A DNA stretch of 64,000 nucleotides from Liolophura sinensis (Eukaryota > Mollusca > Polyplacophora > Chitonida > Chitonidae). The notes beneath the pieces are model-generated. The model saw nothing but the letters and a program-made list of their open reading frames with translations, did not search any database and had not been told where the DNA came from. The position numbers and the translations under genes were made by a program. Shown here piece after piece: positions 42,781-57,700 of this stretch (position 1 is the first letter of the stretch; every line of letters starts with the position of its first letter). Where the stretch lies: assembly GCF_032854445.1 (NCBI RefSeq), contig NC_088301.1:13760281-13824280 (forward strand). The letters are read 5' to 3'.

Positions 42781-45700
42781 TCACATATGAGAAGCGTAGG
42801 AGTTCGAGTTTCTGTAATGTTCTGTGCTTCTGTTTAGCTCTCTCATCTGGCTGTCCGGACCGCATGCGATGCTTGCTGTCGCTGATTAAACTAGGGGGTC
42901 TGGAGCGCAGATGAGCTCGAGGGATGTGAAGGTACTGGCCAGGGCCAAAGAGCTGAGTGTGAGACTTCTCATGCTGTAAATAAACAACACTGACCATAAA
43001 GATCATGCTACGAACACAATCATCGAAACATCTAAACAGTAAATTAATACAGCATGTAATATCTGATTTAGTCTTGCTATGTCCTGAAAAAAAAGTTCCC
43101 AAAAAAACTACTTCAGGCTTCATAAGTTCATGAACAAAACTTTCAAATCGTGAAGTCATACCTCTCTTGCAGCAGCCATCTCGTAGATACTCCGCTGGAA
43201 ATTGCCGTAACGCTGTCTGCAGACATAAGCCCTCAAGGAAACAGTTCAGCAACTATAATTCCCTGCAAAAACAACATACAATTTATTTTTATTTATTTTC
43301 ATTTTATTTGATTTGGTGTTGTACGGTGTACTCAAGAATATTTCATACTACGGCTTCCAGCATTATGGTAGGAGGAAACTGAGCAGAGCCCACAGGAAAC
43401 CCACAACCATCAGCAGGTTGCTGGCAGACCTTCCTACCACTGGAGAGAAATCAAGCATGAGCTGGACTTGAATTCACAGCGACCAGATTGGTGAGAGGCT
43501 CATGGGTCACTGCACCCCTGCACGTTAACCACCTCGGCCGTGAATGCCCTAAGGATAATATAAGTCTTAGCAAACAATCACATTCACATAAGAGAAGATC
43601 CATGAATAGATTAACAAACAGTAACATGAACAGATCAACAAACAGTAACATAAACAGATCAACAAACAGTAACATAAACATATCAACAAAACAGAAACAT
43701 GAACAGATCAACAAAACACAAACATGAACAGACCAACAGACAGAAACATGAATAGATAACAGATAGAAACATGAACTGATCAACAGACACAAACATGAAC
43801 AGATCAACAAACAGTAACATCAACAGATCAACAAACACAAACATGAACAGGTCAACAAACAACAAAATGAACTGATCAACAGACAAAAACATGAACAGAT
43901 CAACAAACAGTACACAAACATGACCAGATCACCAAAGAGTAACATGAACCAATCAACAAACACAAACATGAACAGACCAACAGACAGAAACATGAATAGA
44001 TCAACAGATAGAAACATGAACTGATCAACAGACACAAACATGAACAGATCAACAAACAGTAACATCAACAGATCAACAAACCACAAACATGAACAGGTCA
44101 ACAAACAACAAAATGAACTGATCAACAGACAATAACATGAACAGATCAACAAACAGTAACACAAACAGATCAACAAAACAGTAACAATAGAAACAGGACA
44201 TATCCATAAATAAATTCACACAGATCAAAAAATAGACCACCAGATGGGTGACACAATTCATGAATAGATTCACTGACAGGTAAATAAATAAAATGAGTGA
44301 AATACACAGGGTCCATATACCCATAAATACAAGCTAATATCAACTTGGATGTGGTAAAAAGCCTGCCTGTGGGAGACATATGAGTGCAAAAGTTGACCCT
44401 CAATATTTACAAACAGTACATAAACATTTACCGTAACACGGATTCTAATGCACAAAATAGACATGAAAGTCAGGAATTTGGTATTCAAGGTAATTAACAT
44501 AGATACAGAGCATCAACAATGGAACATGCCCCTCGTGCCATTTTGCTTTACATGTTTGCACAATTTGAGCTCATTACATCCATTACTTTTCAGATACCTT
44601 GACACTGCTTTCAACATTATTGGATGCCAATGTCGATGCTCGGGGTGTGACACCAGCAATGCCTTAGATTTGTACAGAGTGAGCTAAAAATCAGCATTTG
44701 TTATTTTCCTGTTGGAGCGAAAAATGGCACTGGATGTACCAATGTGAACCAAACCATAACACACTTTACCACTCTGCAGCTTATTAAGCCTTTGAAAATC
44801 ACAGAAGTAGACTCACAAGGTAAAATGCCATGAAGGATCCTAGCCCAAATCCCACAGCCACATCTGTCCAGTGTGACCTGTTCTGAGCTATCCGTGACAG
44901 TCCCACAAAGAAGTGCCCATCATGGCAAGAGACAGCGCCAGGAAAGGACGCAACACTTTGGACAGCATGTGTGCGGATGGCTCCATGAAGGTAGTATCTG
45001 GATTAAAAAATGAAAATATGTTGGAGATGAGAGATATATTTACATTTCACCAAAAAAATGGTGACAATATTTTAAATTGTCTCGGGGGAAAACTATAGCA
45101 CATATTACTTTTAAGTTTGGAAACAGGATTATAGTGTTTAATTCAAGTTTTGTTGCTCATGGGGAGTTGGACCTCCCTGTACCTATATTACAGGCTTTCT
45201 TGTACAATATACTGACACCTGACTTGGAAAGCCAATGACGACACATATAATACATGTATTACATAATTTCACTTACTGATTAAGTTAGGCAGCATGAGAA
45301 ATAATCATCATCAATAATCAATGATCACAAAATACATGTGTGGTAATAAATGGCCTAATATCTGGCCCATGAAAATTGCAAGTTTAGAGGCCAATAAATG
45401 TAATAATATATTACATTTGGTGCTGAAATTTACATTGTTGATTAGAATTTCACCTTACCTGCACAACAAACCTCAAAACACCTTCTATGATCAACACAAC
45501 TCGCAGAATCAGGTTAACGTGCAACTTAATCATGTGCGAAATTTTTTGGTGATTTATTTGTGTACACTTACAGCTGTGAATACTGCTGAATATGAGGTCA
45601 GTGCTGAGTGCATGGAGGGGAAGGACAGTCTGAAATGAAGACACTGTTCACATTAGATTAGAAATCACAAAATTATTCTTTTGTTTGGCTATTTTAAGTT

Positions 45701-48700
45701 ACAGCCTCTTACATGCAGTTCCGGAAAGAAAGAATAAATTTAAAAGTGGGTTGTTTGTACTCATACACACTCAGCCTACACAGGACTCCCCTAGGATAAT
45801 AGGTGCATGTACTTAAATGTATGTGTGAATACCAATTATCACACTGTGGGTATGTCATCCATGTATATGTGTGACCCAGCTACCAATTATCACAATGTAG
45901 GTATGTCATATGTGTGTGACCAGGTACCAATTATCACACTGTGGGAATGTCATATGTATGTGACCAGGTACCAACTATTAAACTGAGGGGTGTGTCATAT
46001 ATGTGCGACCAGGTTCCAATACAAACTGTGGGTATGTCATATATGTGTGACTAGGCCACCAATTATCACACTGTGGGTATGGTCACATATGTGTGACCAG
46101 GTAACAATTATCACCCTGTGGGTATGTCACATATGTGACTAGGTACCAATTATCACAATGTGGGTATGTCATATATGTGACTAGGTACCAATGGTCAAAC
46201 TGTGGGTACGTCACAATATGTGTGAACCAGATACCAATGATCAAACTGTGGGTATGTCACATATGTGACCAGGTACCAATTATCACACTGTGGGTACGTC
46301 ACATGTGACCAGGTACCATTATCAAAACTGTGGGTATGTCACATATGTGACTAGATACCAATTATCAAACTGTGGGTACGTCACATAATGTGTGACCAGA
46401 TACCAATGAATCAAACTGTGGGTATGTCACATATGTGACCAGGTACCAATTATCACACTGGTGGGTATGTCACATGTGACCAGGGTACCAATTATCAAAC
46501 TGTGGGTATGTCACATATGTGACTAGGTACCAATTATCAAACTGTGGGTATGTCACATATGTGTGACAAGATATCAATTATCAAACTGTGGGTATGTCAC
46601 ATGTATGACTATGTACCAATTACAACAATGAGGGTGTGTCACATATGTGTGACAAGATACCAATTGTCACACTGTGGATATGTCACATATGTGTGACCAG
46701 ATATCAATTATCACACTGTATGGGAAATTTTCAAATAAATTGGGAGAGGGTGGCCAAAAAAAGGTATACAGGGCAAGGAGGGACTGCTTTTGGCTTCTCA
46801 CAGGGCAATCCTTTAACATAACACATACAGGTGAAGATCAAAGATGAACATGTATGTTTTAGGATAAGAATTTAACACCGGAAAAGCAACAGACACTGAA
46901 ATCTGTGAACAACAGAAAAATGTTACATCTATCCCCAGCCATGGCCAATGCTAACTGAACATCAGGAAATGTCACCTTCACAAGACACACAGAAGAGAGA
47001 AAGGTACAAAATGATCTGCACACCTCATATATACAAGCCTTGTGCATTTTAACTTTTTCACACAATATAGATTTTGTAAAGCTTCAACAACAATGTGATA
47101 TTTTTGGCGTTGCAGTGTATGTAGAGTATTTGCATGTCAAACTTATGTAACATGACCCAGTTGTTCAGAAGTGTATTAGGAGTGAAGCCCAGTATTAACT
47201 TAAGTCTGGACTAAAGTCCCCTTAGGTTTGCACTGGGACTAATATAACTGTTATATTATCCCCAGGTTTGTATTAGGCCACGACATGTAATAAGGTTTAA
47301 GCCTGGCTTAACTTTTAATACACTTTTGAACAACTGACCTCAGGTATTAATGGAGAAAAATTTGTTCCCAACTTGTACTTTTTTAGGCAAATCACATCCG
47401 TGAACTAATATTTACTTAAATGCAGGCTGGTACATTTGGTATCTCTGACTTCATAATTACATCGGGATGATTGATGTGTATTTGACTTCATTGGGATGAT
47501 TGATGTGTATTTGGCTTCATTGGGATGATTGATGTGTATTTGACTTCACTGGATGATTCATGTGTATTTGACTTCATTGGGATGATTCATGTGTATTTGA
47601 CTTCATTGGGATGATTCATGTGTATTTGACTTCATTGGGATGATTCATGTGTATTTGACTTCATTGGGATGATTCATGTGCATATTTGAAACATACCTAA
47701 ATGTTTAATACATGCATTTATTTCATTGGTAGTTTACACAGTGGTTGAGAACGAGAGTTTATTTAATTATTGAATCTGACATAGATGTCTTCTCTAGGGT
47801 TATATGTAATTATCATTACTCGTATAATGGTGCTAAAATAAAAAAACGCAGGAAGCAAATCGGACAGAACTGAAATCTTTCAGGAACAATTAATTCTCAA
47901 AACACACTCTGAAACAATAAGTATGATTGACACAATGTCAATAAGAGTGAGTGAGTCAATTAGTGAGTGCTTGAGGTTTAACGTCGTACTTAACAATTTT
48001 TCAGTCATAATACGACAAAGGAGTTCTTAGAGTGTATGTAATGTGCCTCCTCGTTGCAGGACGGATTTCTACGGCTCTTTTATCTAGTGCTGTTTCACTG
48101 AGATGACTTACCGAAAGCAAGTAAGCTGCACTGCCCGAGCCATTACACTCATACAGGTCAACCAGTCGTTGCACTATCCCCTTCATGCTGAGCGCCAAGC
48201 GAGGTAGTTACAACTTGCGCTTTTTAAGATCTTAGGTGTGACCTGACCAAGGATCTACCGCCCCCGAAGTGGATGCTCTACCAACTGCGTTATATGGGTC
48301 GATCAATGTCACCAAGAAATGATGAGTATGTATATGTAATTATACATATAAGTTTTCCTGTTAGTACGTGTTACAGTGATTTTGTTAGGGCTGCATCTGC
48401 CAAGAGATCAAAGGGTAATTCCTTCTGTCCTGGGGGTACATAGCTGCTAGTCTCTACACCGTTATATACAAGTATGGTAACAATTAGAATGACATGAAAA
48501 GACTGTTCATAATACACTCTAATTATCCCTGCTCACAAATGCATCTGATATCAAGTCACATATACCCAGTGTGCCTATTGCTATCTGGCCACACATACCC
48601 AAAGTGTGCCTACTGCTATCTAGTCATACATACCCACAGTGTGCCTATTGCTACCTGGCCACACATACCCACAGTGTGCCTATTGCTATCTGGCCACACA

Positions 48701-51700
48701 TACCCAAAGTGTGCCTACTGCTATCTAGTCACACATACCCACAGTGTGCCTATTGCTACCTGGCCGCACATACCCACAGTGTGCCTACTTCTATCAGGCC
48801 ACACATACCCACAGTGTGCCTATTGCTATGTGGTCACACATACCCACAGTGTGCCTACTGCTATCTAGTCACACATACCCACAGTGTGCCTATTGCTACC
48901 TATCCACACATACCAACAGTGTGCCTACTTCTATCAGGCCACACATACCCACAGTGTACCTATTGCTATATGTTCACACATACCCACAGTGTGCCTAATG
49001 CTATCTAGTCACACATACCCACAGTGTGCCTACTGCTTTCAGGCCACACACACCCACAATGTGCCTACTGCTATATGGTCACACATATCCAAAGTGTGCC
49101 TACTGCTATCTAGTCACACATACCCACAGTGTGCCTATTGCTACCTGGTCACACATACCCACAGTGTGCCCACTGCTATCAGGCCACACATACCCACAGT
49201 GTGGCTACAGCTATCTAGTCACAAATACCTAAAGTGTGCCTACTGCTATCTGGTCACACATACCCACAGTGTGCCTACTGCTATATAGTCACACATACCC
49301 ACAGTGTGCTTACTGCTCTCTTGCCACCATGTGATAACTTGTATCTGGTCATACATACCCACAGTGTGATAACTGGTATCTGGTCATATATACCCACAGT
49401 GTGAGACTTGATATCTGTTCATACATACCCACAGTGTGATAACTGGTATCTGGTCACACATACCCACAGTGTGGTAACTGGTATCTAGTCACACATACCC
49501 ATACTGTGATACTTGGTAGCTAGTTACACATACCACAGTGTGATCACTGGTATCTGGTCATGTAGACCTACAGTGTGATACTTGGTATCTGGTCACACAT
49601 ACCCACAGTGTGATACTTGGTATCTGGTTACACACACCCACAGTGTGATCATTGGTATCTGGTCATACATACCCACAGTGTGATCATTGGTATCTGGTCA
49701 TACATACCCACAGTGTGATAAATGGTATCTGGTCACACATAGCCACAGTGTGATAACTGGTATCTGGTCACACATACCCATACTGTAATACTTGGTATAT
49801 GGTAACACACACCCACAGTGTGATACTTGGTATCTGGTCATATATACACACAGTGTGATCACTGGTATCTGGCTATGTAAACCCACAGTGTGATACTTGG
49901 TATCTGGTCACACATACCCACAGTCTGATACTTGGTATCTGGTTACACATACCCACAGTGTGATCATTGGTATCTGGTCACATATACCCACATTGTGATA
50001 CTTGGTATATGGTAACACACACCCACAGTGTGATACTTGGTATCTGGTCATACATATGCACAGTGTGATACTTGGTATACGGTTACACACACCCACAGTG
50101 TGATACTTGGTATCTGGTCATACATACACACAGTGTGATTCTTAGTATCTGCTTACACATACCCACAGCATGATAACTGCTATAACTGGTATCTGGTCAC
50201 ACATACCCACAGTGTGATAATTGGCATCTGATCACACATACCCACAGTGTGACAATTGGTATCCAAATACACATTCTCATATCCACTGTGTGATAATTGG
50301 TATCTGGTCACACATAATCATACCCACAGTGTGATAACTGGTATCTGGTCACACATAATCATACCCACAGTGTGATAACTGGTATCCGGTCACACATAAT
50401 CATACCCACAGTGTGATAACTGGTATCCGGTCACACATATCCACAGTGTGATAATTGGTATCTGATGACACATAATTATTCCCACAGTGTGGTAGCCGGT
50501 ATCTGGTCACACATGCCCACAGTGTGATAACTGGTATCCAATCACACATAATCATACCCACAGTGTGATAGTTGGTATCTGGTCACACATATCCACAGTA
50601 TGATAACTGGAATCTGATGACACATAATCATACCCACAGTGTTATAATTAATATGTGGTCACACATGTTTACACTCTCATGACAGTATAACATTTCCACA
50701 ATGCTTATAACTAAGCCTTACCTGGCATCTCTTAAGGCCCAGTAGTCCGTGGTGGAGCATAGTTCCTCATCCCCAGACAGGTTCTGTAGGGCACATGCTG
50801 TCAGGTTCACCTGACACACCTCCAGGAAATTAGGTCGTAATATCCCAGTCATAAACTTTGTCACATCCACGAATATCAACAGAGTGAAAGCCCCAAACAG
50901 AAAAACTCCTGAACAAAAGAAGAAATAAATGATTTTATATCCACAAATATCACTATTAATTTCTTTGTGAAAACTCAAATAAGAAATGTGGCAAAATATC
51001 TTTTTAGTCTTGCAGGTGTCTTTTTAATCTGGCAGGTGGATAAAACTGGGTACATCCTAAGGAAGAGTAAAGGAACTGGGCAATGATGTGATCTCTAATT
51101 AAGAGTTACCCTAATTCCGAAAAATTTCGCATGTGAAAGAGCATCATTCACTGTAATTTATGCACACTTAATTTCAATTTGATTTTGGAGAAAAAATGAC
51201 ATTTGTTGCATTGGCCAAATGCAAAACTTCATAAAAAGTATAACCTTCTCAGTCAACAGAGAATATTGCCTTCAAAATATGCTTGAATAAACATCTTGCC
51301 TCTTCATAATGACAGATTGTAAAGTAGTGTAATGCTCATGTTTTAATGCTAAAAAGAGAGTTGTAAGCTAAACACTGGTGAATGTTATTGTTACTATGGT
51401 TAAAAGATTGGCCCAACCCCTTTTCACATACTATTTCTATAAATGAATCAATGTCTTCCTACTGGAACAATCCTTGTGAAAACCGCTTTCAGACTTTCAG
51501 TTAAGACCCTTGAGTTTCAAACTCTCTGGAAATGAGTATCTTGCTGAAAACTTCTCATTTACACAGTATAAAAGCATTCCACACTAAAACAGTGTGTTAT
51601 ACAATGTGGAAAAATAGCTTGACACCTACACATATAGCCCGCATCAACCAAGGAGTTTTGCAGGTGTGGAAAGAAGTGGGGCTCAATTTACACAGCACCT

Positions 51701-54700
51701 CTTTGTGAGAAACAGGCCAATCCCGACCACCACTACACTGACGAGTAAAAACTTCTCAGAAGGTGTGTGGCCGCACCACCAACAAACCAGACCTTAGTTT
51801 AGTTGTTAAATTCCCCACCTTTGTGTGGGCCTGTTTTTAATGCCCGTTATGTTTACCCTCAGCTCAGGGTTTGAATAGGGTGGGTACCGCCGGCAAAGTC
51901 GGCATGCAGGAAGTTAAGCCATATGACCTTTGGCCTTACCGATGAAGCGAACCAGTCTCCGTATGACTTGAGGAATCTGGCATTGTTTGCACAAAGCCCG
52001 CACCACTTTCTGCGGATCACTGCTGAAGGCCCAGACTCCTATCTCCCCGATTGAGATCTAAATTAATTCAACAACAAGCAAATCCTCAATTGATTCCCTC
52101 CATATGTGCTAAATCAAACAGCCATCTTTGATCATATAAACAGGCAAGCCTTTAGATAACACACCTCTCTTAATATAAAATAACAATTGATGGCATTGAA
52201 ATTACTTTATCATCCTTACAACAATGTCACTGAAATTGCTTGTGCCACCCCTAGGGAAATGGCCATGGACAAATTCCTCATCTGGTATGTTTGATATCAA
52301 ACAATATACAACAAAAAAAACACACAAACACACAAAAAATAAAAAAACACACCGCTCACAACACATTTTTACATGATTATAGATTACCATTTGCTATATG
52401 TACCATGCTGTCCTCAACATACATGCTTAATATACAATGATGTCATGAATGAAGTCAACAAATTCCTTTTCAATTTAGCCCCATCCAGGCTATCTAACAT
52501 TGTTTACCTTTTGTTGACTCAACAGCAAAGCTGAATGCTGCTGAGGTAGGCTGAGTGTTCCATCCACACTACAAATCAGACAGGTCAACAATGTCCAACA
52601 TTGATGGTCATGTGTTGAACTGTGTTGACCTGTGTTTTTTTAAACCAAACTTTTGATAAATTGGAGGGAAATTTCCGTCTTTCTCTCCAATGCATGAAAC
52701 ATAATGACAAGCAGCCGGAAGAATTGTGTCGTGGGTTTATTGCCTGTGTTTATTATCATGGCCGTACTCCTGTATCAACGGAAGAATCGTGTCGTGGGTT
52801 TATTGGCTGTGTTCATTATCATTATTGCCATACTCCTGTATCAACGAAACTGACCCATCGTGAGACCAGTTTCTCCCTTTGACTTTTGGCGCCGACATTT
52901 TGCCCAAGTCACGTGCCTCAAGACGGTCCATGTTATTTCTACATGCCCGCTGATTGGCTACATTCATTCAACTTGATTCAACTCGCTGACAAAAAATACA
53001 CATACACATTTCTGATTCAACGAAGTTGGATGGTGTTGAGTGTTGTTGAACGGAGTTGAAGAACCTGTCCAGATTACTCAACACGGCTAAACTTGTTGAC
53101 TCAACCTCAAGTTGATTCTTGTTGAGTCAACAAAAGCTAAGTGATGTTGGGTAATCTGGATAGGGGCTTTACAGATTATTTCAAACAAACCAGATTAAGA
53201 ATTTTCCTACGGATAGTAGAGAAATTTCATTGACACTGTCCCAAGGATGGTAGAGAACGAAAATACTCATCTATGTTTGTTTTGTTTTTTTCATCTATAT
53301 AATGGTAACTAGCAATTCTTTGAAATTTAAAGGAAAACAACACAAGAATATTACATTTAGAGGAGGTATTAAAACTGTCTCACCACAAATGGAGGGACAC
53401 AGATACTGAGGGCATAGATGGCCTCAATTGGTACATGGGCCCTGAAGGCAAACTCTGAGAGGAAATCGCTACTGGAGCTCTGAGAGATCTGTGGGTCAAC
53501 ACAGGAGAAATTCTGCTTCCTCATCGGGAAAATGTCTGTCCATCTGCAGGAGAAATCCACAGAAATGGTGAATGTGTAAATTTAACTTATGTACACTGGA
53601 TGGAATTAAACCATTTTCTGAATACAGCATACATTGAACATATCCACTTTTTTATTTCCCTGTTGTTTGGTACCATACTCCAGAAGTTTTCTCTTAATAT
53701 ACAGTGGAGGTGCATTTAAAAAGTAGAGAAAACTGGAGTGCCTGGGAAAACCCCTGACCTTTGGCAAATTACTGACAAACTTTCCTAGATGTGACGTATA
53801 GATATGTACACCATTTTGGTGGAGGAAAAGTTGTCTGCACAAAAGGCCAAAAAAGTAATGGCTATCATTTATTGTCACCAAGCCCACAAACAGTGAGACC
53901 ATAATTGTACCAAATAAAACTCTTCTCTTAAAATATGACACAATTTCATCGTTCAGACTCAATAATAAAAGAGTGTCATGATAACAGTCACATTTATATC
54001 ATCCTTAAATGAATAAAATAAGGATTTTAATGAAGGAAAATGCCCTTAAAATTTGCTCACGTTTTCATGCTGAATAATCATGCGCATGGACACACAGACA
54101 AACAGACACAAATGCACAAGTCCACATCATATAGGACGAGTGGATGCACATGTCACAGACACTGCCTGGACACGGCAATATGACAATAAATGTGCCAGTA
54201 CGGGAAATCAATAAACACCTTGTTTTTCTCTTAGAGCCTCTTCTGTTTAAATCTTAGCCTTTATAACATCCTTTCAGGCCTATAAAGTGCCAAGAAAAAC
54301 TCCATATTTGGCAGCCATGTGATGAATGTATGTTTATGTTTGGCCCAGAGACAAATAGCCAAATCGGCTTTCTGAGCCTGGGTTGTTGGGAGAGGTTTAA
54401 GATGTGAGGAAACGAGCTCCCCCAACCCTCCACCCTCCAAAACATGGGCCATTATCACCAAAACCCTCCCTCACATTGGGCTGAGACTTTTTAATTCTTC
54501 ACTGGGCCAGGTAAGTGCCAAAAAACCGCCAGGTAAAAGCAAATAAAAGAGTTCCATGTAACAGGAAATTTCCTCGAAAAATCACATCCTCAGGTGACGA
54601 AAAGGCCAGATGCTGCCATGTACTTATAACATGTTGAGCATTAGGAGATTGAGCGTTAGGAGAAACCTGGCATACACACAGTCCACAAGTTAGAGGGGTT

Positions 54701-57700
54701 AGAAAATGACATCTACAAAACAAACAAAAAAAAAACATGTTTCCAGCCAGCTTACAGGTTGTCAAAAAAACCCACAAAACTAAATCATACAGAACTCAAG
54801 ATTTAATTCGGACACTGAACAAGACAAACTAAATCAGAGACATACAGAACTCAAGATTTAATTCTGACACTGAACAAGACAAACTAAATCAGAGACATAC
54901 AGAACTCAAGATTTAATTCTAACACTGAACAAGAGAAACTAAATCAGAGACATACAGAACTCAAGATTTAATTCTAACACTGAACAAGAGAAACTAAATC
55001 AGAGACATACAGAACTCAAGATTTAATTCTGACACTGAACAAGAGAAACTAAATCAGAGACATACAGAACTCAAGATTTAATTCTGACACTGAACAAGAG
55101 AAACTAAAATCAGAGACATACAGAACTCAAGATTTAATTCTGACACTGAACAAGAGAAACTAAATCAGAGACATACAGAACTCAAGATTTAATTCTCACA
55201 CTGAACAAGAGAAACTAAATTAGAGGCATACACATCAACAGAAACACATACATGTACATTGTACATTCCCATCCCCGCACGTAAAATAAGGAAATACCAG
55301 ACCGCTACTGGATAAACCAGACCGCCACAGGATAAACCAGACTGCCACTGGATAAACCAGACTGCTACTGGATAAGCCAGACCGCCACTGGATAAACTAG
55401 ACTGCTACTGGAAAGCCAGATTACTACTGGATAAACCACACCGCCACTGGGTAAACCAGATTACTACTGGATAAACCACACCACCACTGGGTAAACCAGA
55501 CTGCTACTGGATAAACTAGACCGCGACTGAAAAAGCCAGACGGCTACTGGCTAAGCCACACTGCTTGTGGAAAAAACAGACCACCCCTGCAAAAGCCAGG
55601 CCACTACTTGGAAAAGCCAGCCCACTACTGGAAAAGCCAGATCACTACTGGAAAAGCCAGACTGCTACTAGGAAAGCCAGACCGCCACTGGATAAACCAG
55701 ACTGCTACTGGAAAGCCAGATTACTACTGGATAAACCAGACCGCCACTGGATAAACCAGACCACCACAGGATAAACCAGACTGCTACTGCATAAACCAGA
55801 CCACCACAGGATAAACCAGACCACCAAAGGATAAACCAGACTGCCACTGGATAAACCAGACCGCCACAGGATAAACCAGACCGCCACAGTGTAAACCAGA
55901 CTGCCACTGGCTAAGCCAGACCACTACTGGAAAAGCCAGACCACTACTTGGAAAAGCCAGCCCACTACTGGAAAAGCCAGACCACTACTGGAAAAGCCAG
56001 ACCGCTACTGGCTAAGCCAGACCGCTTGTGGAAAAAAACAGACCACCCCTGGAAAAGCCAGGACACTACTTGGAAAAGCCAGCCCACTACTGGGAAAGCC
56101 AGACCGCCACTGGATAAACCAGACTGCCACTGGATAAACCAGACCGCCACTGGATAAGCCAGACCACCATTGGATAAACCAGACCACCACTGGATAAACC
56201 AGACTGCTACTGCATAAACCAGACCACCACAGGATAAACCAGACCACCAAAGGATAAACCAGACCACCACAGGATAAACCAGACTGCCACTGGATAAACC
56301 AGACTGCTACTGGCTAAGCCAGACCACTAGTGGAAAAAAACAGACCACTACTGGAAAAGCCAGGCCACTACTTGGAAAAGCCAGACCACTACTGGGAAAG
56401 CCAGACCACTACTGGGAAAGCCAGACCACTACTGGGAAAGCCAGACAACAACTGGGGAAAAAACAGACCACTACTTGGAAAAGCCAGACCACTGTTGGAA
56501 AAGCCAGACCATTACTGGAAAAGCCAGATCACTACTTGGAAAAACCAGCCCACTACTGGAAAAGCCAGACCACTGTTGGAAAAGCCAGACCACAACTTGG
56601 AAAAGCCAGCCCACTACTGGAAAAGCCAGACCACTACTGGAAAAGCCAGACCACTACTGGAAAAAAACAGACCACTACAGGAAATGACAGACCACTACTT
56701 GGAAAAGCCAGACCACCAATGGAAAAAACAGACCACTACTGGAGAAAAGCTATCCCAACACCAAAATTGAGACCGACACTGACATTTTCCCCACATCAAT
56801 ACACTATCTCACCTACCTCTACCACCACAGGCTAAAAACATTATTTAGGGCCTTTAGCATTATATTAGAAAATAAATGACGACTTCTTATGTTCATAGAA
56901 TGTACTTTTCCAACAGTTCCACGGATAACCAAAAATTGCCAAAAATTACTAACTATATGGAAACACGTAGACAAAAAGGCAATCTGCAGCTTTCAATTAA
57001 GTTTTTGAGCCATTTTTTTGCTCAAGTTACATACTGAGCACACAAAAAAAAACATGAGCTGTACATCTACATGAGTGCAAATAAACTCATGTTTTGCTTC
57101 TAACATTAGGACATCCACATCACTGAATACATTTGTAGGAAGGCCAAGGCAATGCAGTACGCATGATTCAGATAAAATATTACAGGCTACAAAGATACAT
57201 ACTAGAACATGCTGGAATCTGCATGTTTCAGAACAGACCAATTACATCACATCAGCAAGGGTTATGATGTGGGTACAGGTAATGTTTAAATGTAAACACG
57301 GCTGGTGAGATGGGACAGGAATGACAGGAAGTGAAAGCAGGTAAGACAGCTAAGGCTAACAGGTGCACATCATGTCTTAATCCCGGTCTACCTGATAGAT
57401 CCAATATTTGTTGTCTAGAGCAGGGGTGAGCACTAGGGTTTGAGCACAACAAAAGATAAATGAAAGTTAGGTTCTCAATGGATGTTGTGGGGGTGGGGGT
57501 GGGTCTGTGGTTAAGGTAGTGCTGCAGCACAATGACTCACCAATGTGGTTGCTGTGAGTTCAAGTCAAGCTAACCCGGGCTTCTTCTACAGTCATATGTT
57601 TGAAGGTCTTTCCACAACCTTCAATGGTTGTGGCATTCAACTTCCAAAGCACTTTTTTTCAGTGGAATTTATGCATGCAATTATAATGAAAATGATGCCA

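Noticed and set aside
42758-43252. 164-aa minus-strand frame as a separate gene
   Set aside because: It runs through exon 7, the intron and exon 8 of the PLPPR-like gene because single-base insertions remove the stops. Copy 1 shows the correct spliced structure.
43451-44500. Cys/Leu/Phe-rich minus-strand frames that look like membrane proteins
   Set aside because: They come from the 24-bp minisatellite. The other haplotype lacks most of it and no conserved motif is visible.
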